NCBI GenBank assembly: GCA_033557465.1
Contig: CM066036.1
Coordinates: 722,189,828-722,253,827 of the forward strand
DNA from: Ichthyophis bannanicus
Lineage: Eukaryota; Chordata; Amphibia; Gymnophiona; Ichthyophiidae
Length of the DNA stretch: 64,000 nt
Reading direction: 5' to 3'
Shown here: one piece after another, positions 10,140 through 20,261 of the stretch
Numbering within the stretch: position 1 is the stretch's first letter
How the letters are laid out: each line of letters opens with the position of its first letter
The notes under the pieces: model-generated
The model's input: only the letters and a program-made list of their open reading frames with translations
The model's database searches: none
Told to the model about the DNA's origin: nothing
Translations under genes and position numbers: made by a program

Positions 10140-10812
10140 TATTATTATTAAACATTTATAAAGTGTTGCAACATACGAAGTGCTGTACAAACATATAAGA
10201 GAGACAGTCCCTGCTCGTCAGAGCTCACAATCTAGTCAAGACAAAATACAAAATAAATTACATAATACAAATAACGATTCAACAAGACAAAGTATACAAA
10301 CGTTGTTGGAGAGATCAAGAAAGGGGGAATCAGGAAAGAAAAGCAATAGTGAAGAAGTGGAATTTCAATCTGGACTTGAAGTTGGCCAGAGAGGATGCCT
10401 GGCGCACAGAGACAGGTAGATTATTCCAGGCGAAGGGTGCAGCCAGTTGAAAGGAGCGAAGTCTAGAATTGGCAGTATGAGTGAAAGGCATAGATAAACG
10501 AAGGCTGCTAGAAGAGTGAAGTAACCGATAGGGGTGTAAGGAGAGATTAGAGAGAAAGGTACTGGGGGGCAGAAGAGTGAATGCATTTAAAGGTTAGCAG
10601 GAGGAGTTTGAATTGGATACGAGATGGATGCAGAGCCAGTGAAGTGACATGAGGAAAGGAGTGATGTGGGAAAAATGAGACTGGCGGAAAATCAGTCCAG
10701 CAGCAGAATGTTGAATAGACTGAAGGGGAAAGAGGTGGTTTGCAGGGAGGCCGGCAAGAAGAAGGTTACAGTAATCAAGGTGGGAGGTGATTAAGGAGTG
10801 GACAATCATTTT
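10140..10812 (-). mobile_element. L2 LINE, 3' part (RT C-terminus and 3' UTR)
   Basis: In sense, 10,812-10,600 reads KMIVHSLITSHLDYCNLLLAG, then ITPFLMSLHWL, which is the C-terminal part of an L2 reverse transcriptase. 10,600-10,140 is the 3' UTR. It ends in the familiar L2 tail words around AGTGCTGTACA and TATTATTATT. The upstream half lies at 13,376-14,165, on the other side of a CR1 insertion. Confidence 0.75.
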
Positions 10813-13375
10813 AAGAACATAAGATATGCCATACTGGGTCAGACCAAGGTCCATCAAGCCCAGTATTCTGTTTCCAACAGTGGCCAATATGGGTCATATG
10901 TACCTAGTAGTTTCCCCAAGAGACACAAGTTCCATAATGCTTGTACTGGGTCAAGCATTGATATCTTCGGTCACTTCTTAATAATGGTTTATGGACCTTT
11001 CCTCCAGGAACTTGTCCAAACCTTTTTTAAACCCAGCTACACTAACAGCCTTTACTACATCCTCCGGTAACAAATTCCAGAGTTTGATTACACGTTGAGT
11101 GAAAAAATATTTTCTTTTATTAGTCTTAAATAGTTTACCCTGTAGCTTCATTGCATGTCCCCTAGTCTTTCTATATTCTGATATCGTAAACAATCGATCT
11201 ACGTTTACCCGTTCTACTCCGTTCATTAATTTATAGACTTCTATCATATCTCCCCTCAGCCATCTCTTTTCCAGGTTAAAGAGCCCTAACCTTTTTAGCT
11301 TTTCTTCATAGGAGTATCCTTCCAACCCCTTTACCATTTTGGTGGCTCTTCTCTGAACCTTTTCTAAAATCGCTATATCCTTTTTAAGATACGGCGACCA
11401 GAATTGCACACAATATTCAAGGTGCGGTCTCACCATGAAACGATATAGAGGCATTATAATATCTTTTGTTTTATTTTCCATTCCTTTCCTTATCATACCT
11501 AGCATTCTATTTGCTCTCTTGGCCGCCGCTGCACACTGGGCCGAGGGTTTTAACATGGTATCCACAATGACGCCTAAATCTTTTTCCTGGGTGGTGGTTC
11601 CTAATGTGGAACCTTGCATCGTGTAAGCATAGTTTGGGTTGTTCTTCCCTAGGTGCATAACCTTGCACTTGTCCACATTAAATTTCATCTGCCATTTTGA
11701 TGCCCAGTCTTCCAATTTATCAAGATCCTCTTGCAATTTTTCACAATCCTCTTGGGTTTTAACAACTTTAAATAGTTTTGTGTCATCTGCAAATTTGATA
11801 ACCTCACTCGTTATTCCACTTTCTAGGTCATTTATGAATATGTCAAAAATCAGCGGACCCAGCACAGATCCCTGGGATACACCACTATTCACCTTTCTCC
11901 ATTGGGAAAATTGGCCATTTAGCCCTACCCTCTGCTTTCTATCTTTTAACCAGTTCCTGATCCACAATAGTACACTGCCTCCTATCACATGACTCTTTAG
12001 TTTTGCCAAAAGTCTCTGATGAGGGACCTTGTCAAAGGCTTTCTGAAAGTCCAAATACACAATATCAACCGACTCACCTTTGTCCACCTGTTTATTCACT
12101 CCTTCAAAAAAAACATAACAGATTAGTAAGACAAAATCTTCCTTGTCTAAAGCCATGTTGGCTGTCTCCCATTAGGTTGTGACTATCTACATGCTGAGTA
12201 ATTTTATTCTTTATGATGGTTTCTACCATTTTTCCTGGTACTGATGTCAGGCTCACCGGTCTGTAGTTTCCCGGATCACCCCTGGAACCCTTTTTAAAAA
12301 TTGGTGTTACATTGGTGATCCTCCAATCTTCAGGTATTAGAGATGATTTTAATGATAGTTCACAGATTACTGATAGCAGGTCTGCAATCTCATATTTCAG
12401 TTCTTTCAACACCCTTGGATGTATACCATCTGGCCCAGGTGATTTGCTACTCTTCAGTTTATCTAATAGTTGTAAGACATCTTCCCGATGTATCGATATT
12501 TCCTTCAATTCTTCCGCACCTTTAAATACCACTTCAGTCATGGGTAACATCCCTACATCTTCCTCAGTAAAGACCGAAGCAAAGAATTCATTCAGTCTCT
12601 CCGCTATCGCCTTGTCGCCTCTTAGTGCTCCTTTAACCCCTTTATCTTCTAATGGACCAACTGACTCTCTCACAGGTTTTTTGCTATGAATGTACTTGAA
12701 AAGGTCTTTATTTCGTGTTTTTGCTTCTGCAGCAAGCTTCTTCTCAAATTATCTCTTTGCCTGCCTTATCAATGCCTTGCATTTGACTTGCCAGTGCTTG
12801 TGCTCTTTCCAGGTTTCGTCGTTTGGCTCTTTTTTCCATTTCCTGAAAGATGCTTTTTTGGCAACAACAGCCTCTCTGACCTCACCTTTAAACCATGCTG
12901 GCAGTTTTTTGGACTTCCCTCCACTTTTCTTAAAGCATGGAATACAGCTGTTCTGGGCTTCCAAGATAGTATTTTTCAACAACACCCAAGCTTGATGTAC
13001 GTCTTTAACCTTTGCAATTGTTCCTTTTAGTTTTTTCTTAACTGTTTTCCTCATTTTATCATAGTCTCCCTTTCAAAAGTTAAAAGGTAGTACTGTGGAT
13101 TTCCTTACTATCCCTCATACACTAATTAAATCAAAGGCGATCAAGCTATGATCACTATTGCCAAGTGGCCCCAACACCCTTATCTCTTGCACTAGATCTG
13201 GTGTTCCACTAAGGACTAGGTCTAATATGGCTTCCCCTCTGGTTGGTTCATGAACCAGCTGCTCCAAGAAGCAGTCATTTATTTCATCTAGGAACTTTAT
13301 CTCCCTAGCATGTCCTGATTTGACACTGACCCAGTCGATACCGGGGTAATTGAAATCATTCATTATTATTACTGC
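10813..13375 (-). mobile_element. CR1 LINE inserted in the L2, 5'-truncated
   Basis: In sense the element starts inside the endonuclease ([11 protein letters not shown]) at about 13,375 and ends with the CR1 tail ATGGCATATCTTATGTTCTTA at 10,813. The L2 coding sequence joins cleanly across it. The orientation is the same as the L2. The last bases, TATGTTCTTA, are the usual CR1 3' end. Confidence 0.85.
10978..13375 (-). pseudogene. CR1 endonuclease/reverse transcriptase relic
   Basis: Three frames carry the protein. 13,375-13,115 is the endonuclease C-terminus ([11 protein letters not shown], then [13 protein letters not shown] with the Ser-Asp-His box). 13,054-12,104 is the linker and RT N-terminus (SSKSPGPDGIHPRVLKE, then GNYRPVSLTSVPGK). 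12,156-10,978 is RT blocks through the C-terminus ([37 protein letters not shown] with the catalytic Asp pair, [14 protein letters not shown]). At least one frameshift lies near 12,110-12,150, and the frame is also broken near 13,060-13,115 and 12,680-12,750. The last frame, about 390 residues, is open to the natural end. The family copies itself by target-primed reverse transcription. This copy is dead. Confidence 0.85.
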
Positions 13376-14165
13376 GCTAGTAGTGTTAACAGAAAGAAAG
13401 GGGCAAATTTTGCAGATATTGTATAGAAAGAAACAGCATGTTTTAGCAATAAGTTGGATATGTGATGAGAAGGAGAGAGAGGAGTCAAATATAACACCAA
13501 GGTTACGAGCCGAAGAGACAGGAAGGATAACAGAGTTATCCACAGAGAGTGAGAAAGAGGAAAGACGAGGGGAGGCATTTGGGGGAAAGATAAGGAGTTC
13601 AGTCTTGGCCATATTCAATTTTAAGTGGCGGTGGGACATCCAAGAAGCAATGTCAGAGAGGCAGACCTTGATCTTAGCCTGGATTTCAGGAGTGATAACA
13701 GGTTTAAAAAGGTAGATTTGAGAGTCATCAGCATAGAGATGGTAGTGAAAGCCATGGGAAGAGATAAGAACACCAAGGGATTGGGTATAGAGAGAGAAGA
13801 GGAGTGGTCCCAAGACGGAACCCTGAGGTACGCCTACAGGTAGCGAGGTTGAAGAGGAGGAGGAGCCACTGAAGGACACACTGAATGAGCAATGGGAGAG
13901 ATAGGAGGAGAACCAAGATAGTACAGAGCCTTTGAATCCAAGTGAGGACAGGGTGATAAGAAGAAGGTTGTGGTTAACAGTGTCAAAGGCAGCAGAGAGA
14001 TCAAGAAGAATGAGGACAGAATAAAAGCCTTTGGACTTTGCCAGAAACAAATCATTAGAGACTTTGGTAAGATCTGTTTCAATGGAATGTAGGGGACGGA
14101 AGCCAGATTGTAAAGGATCCAGGAGGGCATGAGAGGAGAGGAAATTGAGACAGGGTATAACACTA
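13376..14165 (-). pseudogene. L2 LINE reverse transcriptase, 5' part
   Basis: In sense: [20 protein letters not shown] (about 14,120-14,060), then [42 protein letters not shown] with the catalytic YADD, and a thumb ending [10 protein letters not shown] at the CR1 junction. The first part is in another frame than the rest (shift near 14,050). The endonuclease is absent, so the copy was already 5'-truncated. Through the junction the L2 frame happens to stay open into the CR1 and forms a 311-residue chimeric frame (14,050-13,115). Confidence 0.8.
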
Positions 14166-14589
14166 AACAGATGTAGAGCCCAATTCTACAATGTGCATGT
14201 CTGGCCCATTTGGATGTCCAAAATATGGACAAGGCATAGTTATTACGGATTCTGCAACCGCGGGAGCTATACTTCACGCGGTTGCATAATCTTGGGACAT
14301 GGATGGGACGGTGTGCACAGTATTCTGTATGGGGAGATATACAACATTCTGCCATCTCCACCACTTAGTGCTCCTGCTAGTATGCCGGTGCCATGACGTC
14401 CTGTCACCATGGCACCAGGATGCTCACAGGAGTAAGCAAGGCCTGACAGCGGGTTATTTCTCCTTTCCCTGCCACTCAACCCTTGGCAGGGTCTGCCAGT
14501 GCTGGGATCGGACAGAGAGGACTCACCTGCCACGGCTACCTGTGTTGGGGGGGGGGGGGGCTGCCTTGCCTGTTCACTGCCTTTGCTGT
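14166..14589. other. Unclassified DNA with short inverted repeats
   Basis: A GCAACCGCG ... CGCGGTTGC inverted pair lies at about 14,254-14,286. Near 14,390-14,410 GGTGCCATG mirrors CATGGCACC. A run of 14 G starts near 14,547. It may be the inside of a MITE. No gene is seen. Confidence 0.4.
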
Positions 14590-15035
14590 AACTTATTCCA
14601 TCTCCGAGATGGAATTTATGACTATATACATAAACAAACTATATACAGAGGTTTCATGAGAGGAGGGGTCTCTACTGTAGGGGGGTTATAATGTTGGGCA
14701 GAAATGTTCTGAGAATAGGTGTGTCTTCAGTGTTTTCGGAAGATGGTGAGGTCTGAAATAGCTCTGAGTTTGTCAAGTAGGGTGTTCCAAATTGTGGGTG
14801 TATATAGTTGGAAGGCACGTCTACAGACTTTTTGGCTGGATTTGGTTCTTGTGTGGGGTGTGACCAAAGTATTTATCATGTAGGTACATCTTGGTCTGCC
14901 TGGCAGGTGGGTCTGTAGGAGAGTATGGAGGTGTGTGGAGGGCTCTGTGTGGATGGCTTGTGAGTCTGGAGTATTGTTTTGTATTTTATTTGACTTGGTA
15001 GTGGAAGCCAGTGGAATTGCTTGAGGATGGGTGCA
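14590..15035 (-). mobile_element. L2-like LINE, 3' coding fragment
   Basis: The complement of about 15,030-14,990 reads LKQFHWLPLPSQIKYKTIL, the conserved His-Trp-Leu-Pro region at the end of L2-like RTs. It is followed by a degraded C-terminus. This is a separate copy from the LINE that starts at 15,045. Confidence 0.6.
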
Positions 15036-15354
15036 ATATGCATTTATTTATTTGTTTTTATATACCGCTTTGTCATAGAAATCAGAGTGGTTTACATGAA
15101 ACTTTTGAACTACTGCACAATGCAGTTTACATGGAACATGAACACTTACATATAACAATTGTAGTTAACAATAACAATAAATAATGTAACTATTTACATG
15201 ATCATGTATACATATTATTTTACAAGAGTCATTGTAGTGTAGACTGGAGGTAAATATGAAATGTATTACAGTTGATCACATTTATAGTAGTCTGTGAATA
15301 TGAAAGTCTTGAGATGTTTTCTAAATTGGGTGAGGTCTTTGATTTCTCTTAGAG

Positions 15355-16200
15355 CAGTGGTTCTTAACCAGTCCTCCTTGAACCCCTCTAGCCAGTCGGG
15401 TGTTCAGGATAGCCCTAATGAATATGCATGAGATATATATGCATTAGAGATATCCTGCCAACCTGACTGGTTTGTGGCCCTCTAGGGCTGGATTTGGAGA
15501 CCCCTGCCGTACACCTCTGTCATTTAAGATTGTGAGTGGGCAAGGTGCAGATGTCCTAGACATCAAAAGGGTAGATAGAATGTGTCACATGCCTCCTCAA
15601 TTCTCACCACCACCAAAAAGTTGTCTAATAGACAATATTTCGGTGGTGGTGAGAAGCAAAGAGGCATGTGACACATTCTATCTAACCTTTTTGATGTCTT
15701 GGAGATCTGCACCTTGCCCACTCACAATCTTAAATGACAGAGATGTAAGGCAGGGGTCTCTGAATCCAGCCCTAGAGGGCCACAAACCAGTCAGGTTGGC
15801 AGGATCTCTCTAATGCATATATTTATTTATTTATTTATTTATTTACATTCTCTTATATACCGCGCTATTCTGCATCAGTGCGGTTTACATTGAACAAACT
15901 GAAATTACATTGAACAGGGCATTATAACTTGGAGATAACTATTTTACAGGGAACATGGGCTATGGAGGGTTAAGTGGCTTGCCCAAGACCACAAGGAGCA
16001 CCTGTGGGACTAGAAGCCCCAGTCCTTCCGGCCCAAGGTTGCTGTCCTCTAGTGGGATTTGAACCCCCGACCTTCCGGCCTGAAGTACCTTGCCCCAACC
16101 ACTAGGCCACTCCTCCACTATATCTCATGCATATTCATTAGGGCTATTCTGAACATCCGACTGGCCTAGGGGTTCAAGGAGGACTGGTTAAGAACCACTG
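15355..16200. mobile_element. Palindromic hAT MITE with perfect 8-bp duplication
   Basis: The whole element is one hairpin. Arm 1 (15,355-15,627) and arm 2 (15,629-16,200, after removing a SINE of about 297 bp) are inverted copies. The centre is TTGTCTAATAGACAA at 15,621-15,635. The ends are CAGTGGTTCTTAACCAGTCC and its complement; the CAGTGGTTCT start is typical of hAT/Charlie elements. It is flanked on both sides by TCTTAGAG (15,347-15,354 and 16,201-16,208), the 8-bp duplication expected of hAT transposition. It has no coding capacity. Confidence 0.92.
15822..16118 (-). mobile_element. tRNA-derived SINE with LINE-type 3' tail
   Basis: Read on the minus strand it starts at about 16,118. 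The A box TGGCCTAGTGG is at 16,109-16,099 and the B box GGTTCAAATCC is at 16,065-16,055, spaced as in a tRNA promoter for RNA polymerase III. A body follows with GGGCAAGCCACTTAACCC. The 3' end reads GTAAACCGCACTG, a spacer, GCGCGGTATATAAGAG and (AAAT)n at about 15,893-15,822. That tail matches the 3' end of the L2-like LINE at 58,398-58,459. It sits inside arm 2 of the hAT MITE, so it is younger than that insertion. Confidence 0.85.
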
Positions 16201-17649
16201 TCTTAGAGTGTTGGGTATGTTATTCCAAAGGACAGGTGCATAGAAGGAGAAAGCTCTGTTGGTGGTTGATTGATTTGCTTTTCTTGCATTTTTTGGGATG
16301 GATAGAGTGTTTTTCAGGTTGTCTCTTGTTGTCCTTGTGTATTGATGCATGTTTATTAGTGTGCTGAGGTATGTTGGTGCAATGTTGTTTATAATTTTAT
16401 AAATATTTGTAAGGGCTTTGAATTTGATTCTTTAAAGAATCGGGAGCCAGTGGAGGTGGAATAGAATGGGTGTTATGTGGTCAGATCTTTTGGCATGCAT
16501 AATTGTACGTGCAACCATGTTTTGAGCAAGTTGTAATGGCTTTAGTGTTTTCTTGGGGAGTCCCTGAAGTATGATGTTGCTGTAGTCAAAGTGTGGACAA
16601 ATCAGTGCTTGAGCTACTAAGCGGAAGTTGGAGTGGAAGAACAGTGGTCTAAGGTGCTGTACCATTTTGATTTTATGGTAAATTGCACAGGTGGTCATGT
16701 GGATGTGGTTGGTCATGTCAAGCTGTTGATCCAGGTAGATTCCAAGATATTTTAGTTCTTTTTTTATTTACAGTGTTGCATTGTTTACATTGAGTGAATA
16801 GGGAGGGATGAATGCTTTGTTTCTAGTAATAATGGGTGCTTCAGTTTTCTTCAGGCTGACTTCAAAGTTGACTGAATTGAGCCATGCAGCGACATCATTG
16901 AAGCAGTTGGTGATCCTCTTATAGGAGTGGTCTGAGTTGTCAAAGGTTGTGAATAACATCATGTCATCTGCATAAATTCTGTAGTCAACATCATGTGATT
17001 GTATGATTTTGCAAATGGGTTGAAGATAAATATTGAAAAGTAATGCAGATAATGTAGATCCTTGGGGGACGCCCTGAGGTTGGGTGAATAGTTTGGATAG
17101 ATTGTTTCTGAAGTGCACTTGTTGGGAGCGGTTGAACAGGTAGTTTTGGAACCATTGTAGAGTAGTGCCACCTATGCCAAGGTTCTTTAGGCAGTTGATC
17201 AGGATATTGTGATTTACAGTATCAAATGCCGAGGATATATCAAGGAAAATGAGGATGAAGGCATGCCTTGTGTTGTCAATTCTTTGTATGATTGTGTCAA
17301 GTTGTGATGTTAATAGAGTTTTGACACCATGATGTGCTCTAAATCCATATTGGTGGAGGTCATGTGGGGCACTTGAGTCAATGAAGTCCTGTAGTTGCAG
17401 TAGTACTGATTTTTCGATGATTTTGGATAGGAATGGAAGGCTAGATATTGGTCTGTAAGATGTGGGGCAGGATTTATTTAGGGTGTTTTGTTTCAAGATT
17501 GGATGTATAGAAGCTCTCTTTAGGTTATTTGGTAGATGACCTTTGGATAGAGAGAGATTGACTATTTGAATATATGGTGTGAGCTCTGATTTTGACGATT
17601 TGATCCAGCTGACAGGGCAAGGATCTATGACTGAGGTAGTGGTATCCAA

Positions 17650-18041
17650 TGGTTTGATGCAGTGATCTATCTGTTCTTTGCTTGTTGGTGAGAATGAGAT
17701 CCAAGTTGGAGGGCTGGTTGGTTCCCGGTCATTGGAGGTGGTGCTGCAGATTGTCTTTATTTTTTATTTTTCTATGTAGTGATCGGCAAATTCTTGAGCG
17801 CTTAGGTTACTCATTGACGGATTTTCGTCATTTGTTTTTTTTATTAGGTTTTGGATTTTGAGGAACAATTCCCTTGACCGGTTAAGGGATTTAGATAGGA
17901 GGTTTTAGTAGTATTCGTTCTTTGTGTCTAGGAGGTTCTGATGGTAAGTTTTTAATTTGTTCATATACGTGAGTCTGTCTTCATCAGAGTTGGAGACTCT
18001 CCATTTTCTTTCAGCTTTTCTTAGGTCTTTCTTCATAAGTT
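17650..18041 (-). other. LINE-A linker between endonuclease and RT, degraded
   Basis: This lies between the two recognisable coding blocks of LINE-A and belongs to the same element. Stops break all frames. Confidence 0.5.
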
Positions 18042-18530
18042 TCAAGGATTGGGAGTACCAAGGTTGAGAGTTTCTGTTTTTTTAAATTTGTTATTTTGAT
18101 GGTTTACTGATGCTGCACTTAGAGTTCTGTTCCATGTTGATGTGAGAGTGTCGAGGTCATCACTGGTGGTTGAGAGGTCTGGAGTTATTTTTCTGATGAA
18201 TTTGTCTTTGTCAATTTTGTTAAATCTATTATATGAAGAAATTTCCTTGGTGTTCTTGGTTGTAGATGTGTCTAGTTTAGTACTGAAATGTATGAGGTAG
18301 TGATCCGACCATGGGACTGGTTGAATATTTATAATGGATATGTTTCCGTTCTGAGACCAGGATTTAGGGTAGAAGATAAGGTCAAGAATGTTGCCCTTTG
18401 AGTGCATTGTGGTTTGGATTTTTTGTTCATATCCAACATCTTCCATTGCTTGAAGGAAGGATGTGCATTGTACATTATTTAAAGATACAAGATTGAAGTC
18501 ACCTAAGATGATGTGTTCTTTGCCTGGTGA

Positions 18531-19329
18531 TGCTGTGGGCAGCTGGAGAAGTTCTTTCTTTGTGCCCTTACTTTTCAAAGTGTGATTGGCGCCTGATAGG
18601 TCCCGGCGGTGGTGAGCGGGGAGGAGCTCACCTGCCCGCTCCCTTCTGCTGCGACTGATCGGGTGCTGTGCACAGCTGGAACAGTTCTTTTTTCGCACCC
18701 TTACTATTGAAAGTGTGATCGGCGCATGATAGATCCTAGCGGTGGAGAGCGGGGAGGAGCTCACCTGCCCGCTCCCTTCTGCTGCGGCCAATCGGGTGCT
18801 GTGGGCAGATGGAGCAGTTCTTTCTTCGCGCCCTTACTTTTGAAAGTGTGATCGGCACCTGATAGGTCCCAGCGGTGGAGAGCGGGGAGGAGCTCACCTG
18901 CCTGCTCCCTTCTGCTGCAGCCGATCGGGTGCTGTGGGCAGCTGGAGCAGTTCTTTCTTTGCGCCCTTAATTTTGAAAGTGTGATTGGCGCCTGATAGGT
19001 CCCGGCAGTGGTGAGCGGGGAGGAGTTCACCTGCCCGCTCCCTTCTGCTGTGGCCGATCGAGTGCTGTGGGCAGCTGGAGTCATTCTTTCTTTGTGCCCT
19101 TAATTTTGAAAGTGTGATCGGCACCTGATAGGTCCCGGCGGTGGAGAGCGGGGAGGAGCTCACCTGCCTGCTCCCTTCTGCTGTGGCTGATTGGGTGCTG
19201 TGGGCAGCTGGAACAGTTCTTTCTTCGCGCCCTTACTTTTGAAAGTGTGATCGGCACCTGATAGGTCCCGGCAGTGGAGAGCAGGGAGGAGCTCACCTGC
19301 CCGCTCCCTTCTGCTGTGGCCGATTGGGT
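18531..19329. repeat. 133-bp tandem array, six units
   Basis: Six units with the landmark (G/A)C(C/A)TGATAG at 18,591, 18,724, 18,857, 18,990, 19,123 and 19,256, a constant 133-bp step. The array runs from GCTGTGGGCAGCTGG at 18,531 to the same word at 19,329, exactly six periods. Units are GC-rich and differ at few sites. The array sits where the endonuclease part of LINE-A is interrupted. Minus-strand open frames across it are a by-product of the repeat and not a gene. Confidence 0.92.
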
Positions 19330-19344
19330 GCTGTGGGCAGCTGA

Positions 19345-19769
19345 ATATGATCTTGTCTTGCTGTTGCTTGGATTATTTGTGCCGTTGTATGGAGCAGTTT
19401 GAAGGGGGAAAAGACTTGATTGTGGGAGGACTTGGTAGATCTACAAAACATTCCTAATCCTGAAAAAAGAAAGAGATTAATTATGGAAAACTCTCATCAT
19501 CTAGTCATAGGCAACAACAAAACCAAAATAAAGAAATAAAGGAAACAAACTGGTAAAACCAGCTGAAAGAAAAAGGCCCCAATGCTAAGCCTGATGCCTA
19601 GACTTCCAGTGTGTTAATACAAAAGAACGCCGTGCATGCGTATTAAAAAAAGAAACCCTAATGACATCAGAGAACCCCCAGCATCGCAGTAAGCAGACAT
19701 ACTGAGGCAGTATCCAGCCAGAAACAACATTAAAAAACCTGTCTCCCTTTTTGGGTATAGATAAGAGCC
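19345..19769. other. Unclassified DNA between the array and a CR1 fragment
   Basis: No frame or family recognised. It may be the flank carried with the tandem array, or an older insertion into LINE-A. Confidence 0.4.
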
Positions 19770-20261
19770 ACCAAAATGGTAAAGAGGCTGGAAGGATACC
19801 CCTATGAGGAAAGGCTTAGAAGGTTGGTGCTCTTCAACTTGGAAAAGAGAAGGCTGAGGGGAGATATGACAGAAGTCTGTAAATTAATGAATGTAGTGGA
19901 ATAGATTAATGTAAATTGGTTGTGTACATGATCAAAAAGTAGAAAGATTAGAGGACACGCAGTGAAGCCACCCATTTAAGACTAACAAGAGAAAATATTT
20001 GTTCACTCAATGCGTAATCAAACTCTGGAATTCAGTACCGGAAGATGTTGGTTTGGACAAGTTCCTGGAGGAAAGGTCCATAAATCATTATTAAAGAGGA
20101 CCCAGGAAATCCACTGCTTATCCTGGGAAAAGCATTGTGGAATCTGTGCCTTTTTGGGAAACTGCCAGGTACTTGTGACCTGGATTGGCCACTGTTGGAA
20201 ACAGGATACTAAGCTTGATGGACCTTGGTCTGACCCTGTATGACATGTTTTATGTTCTTAA
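19770..20261 (+). mobile_element. CR1 LINE, 3' end fragment
   Basis: The plus strand codes the end of a CR1 [21 protein letters not shown] residues, then a [14 protein letters not shown] block, with stops. It ends at 20,261 in GACCTTGGTCTGACCC and TTTTATGTTCTTA, the CR1 3' end. It is 5'-truncated. Confidence 0.8.

Larger units (their letters stand above)
15045..18525 (-). pseudogene. LINE-A: L2-like LINE, endonuclease C-terminus, RT and 3' tail
   Basis: In sense: HIILGDFNLVS (endonuclease, about 18,520) and IQPVPWSDHYLIHF. The RT follows from 17,649: [51 protein letters not shown] and YRIYADDMMLF with intact YADD. Then HFDYSNIILQGLP and LHWLPIL near 16,440 are followed by the last coding part (EIKDLTQFRKHLKTFIF) at 15,345-15,270. 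The tail at 15,045-15,110 has the GTAAACCACTCTG ... GCGGTATATAAA form. The element is cut by a hAT MITE at 15,347-16,208 and by stops and shifts, for example after LHWLPIL. Its 5' end is found at 22,257-22,560. Confidence 0.8.

Noticed and set aside
16055..16109. Functional tRNA gene
   Set aside because: A and B boxes are present, but no acceptor stem or proper anticodon arm could be folded, and the sequence continues into a SINE body and LINE-type tail.
18042..19296. Minus-strand repetitive protein frames
   Set aside because: They follow the 133-bp tandem array. 133 is not a multiple of three, so each unit changes frame; no selection for coding is visible.
18531..19329. CRISPR-like array
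   Set aside because: Units are contiguous 133-bp tandem repeats without unique spacers, in a vertebrate genome.
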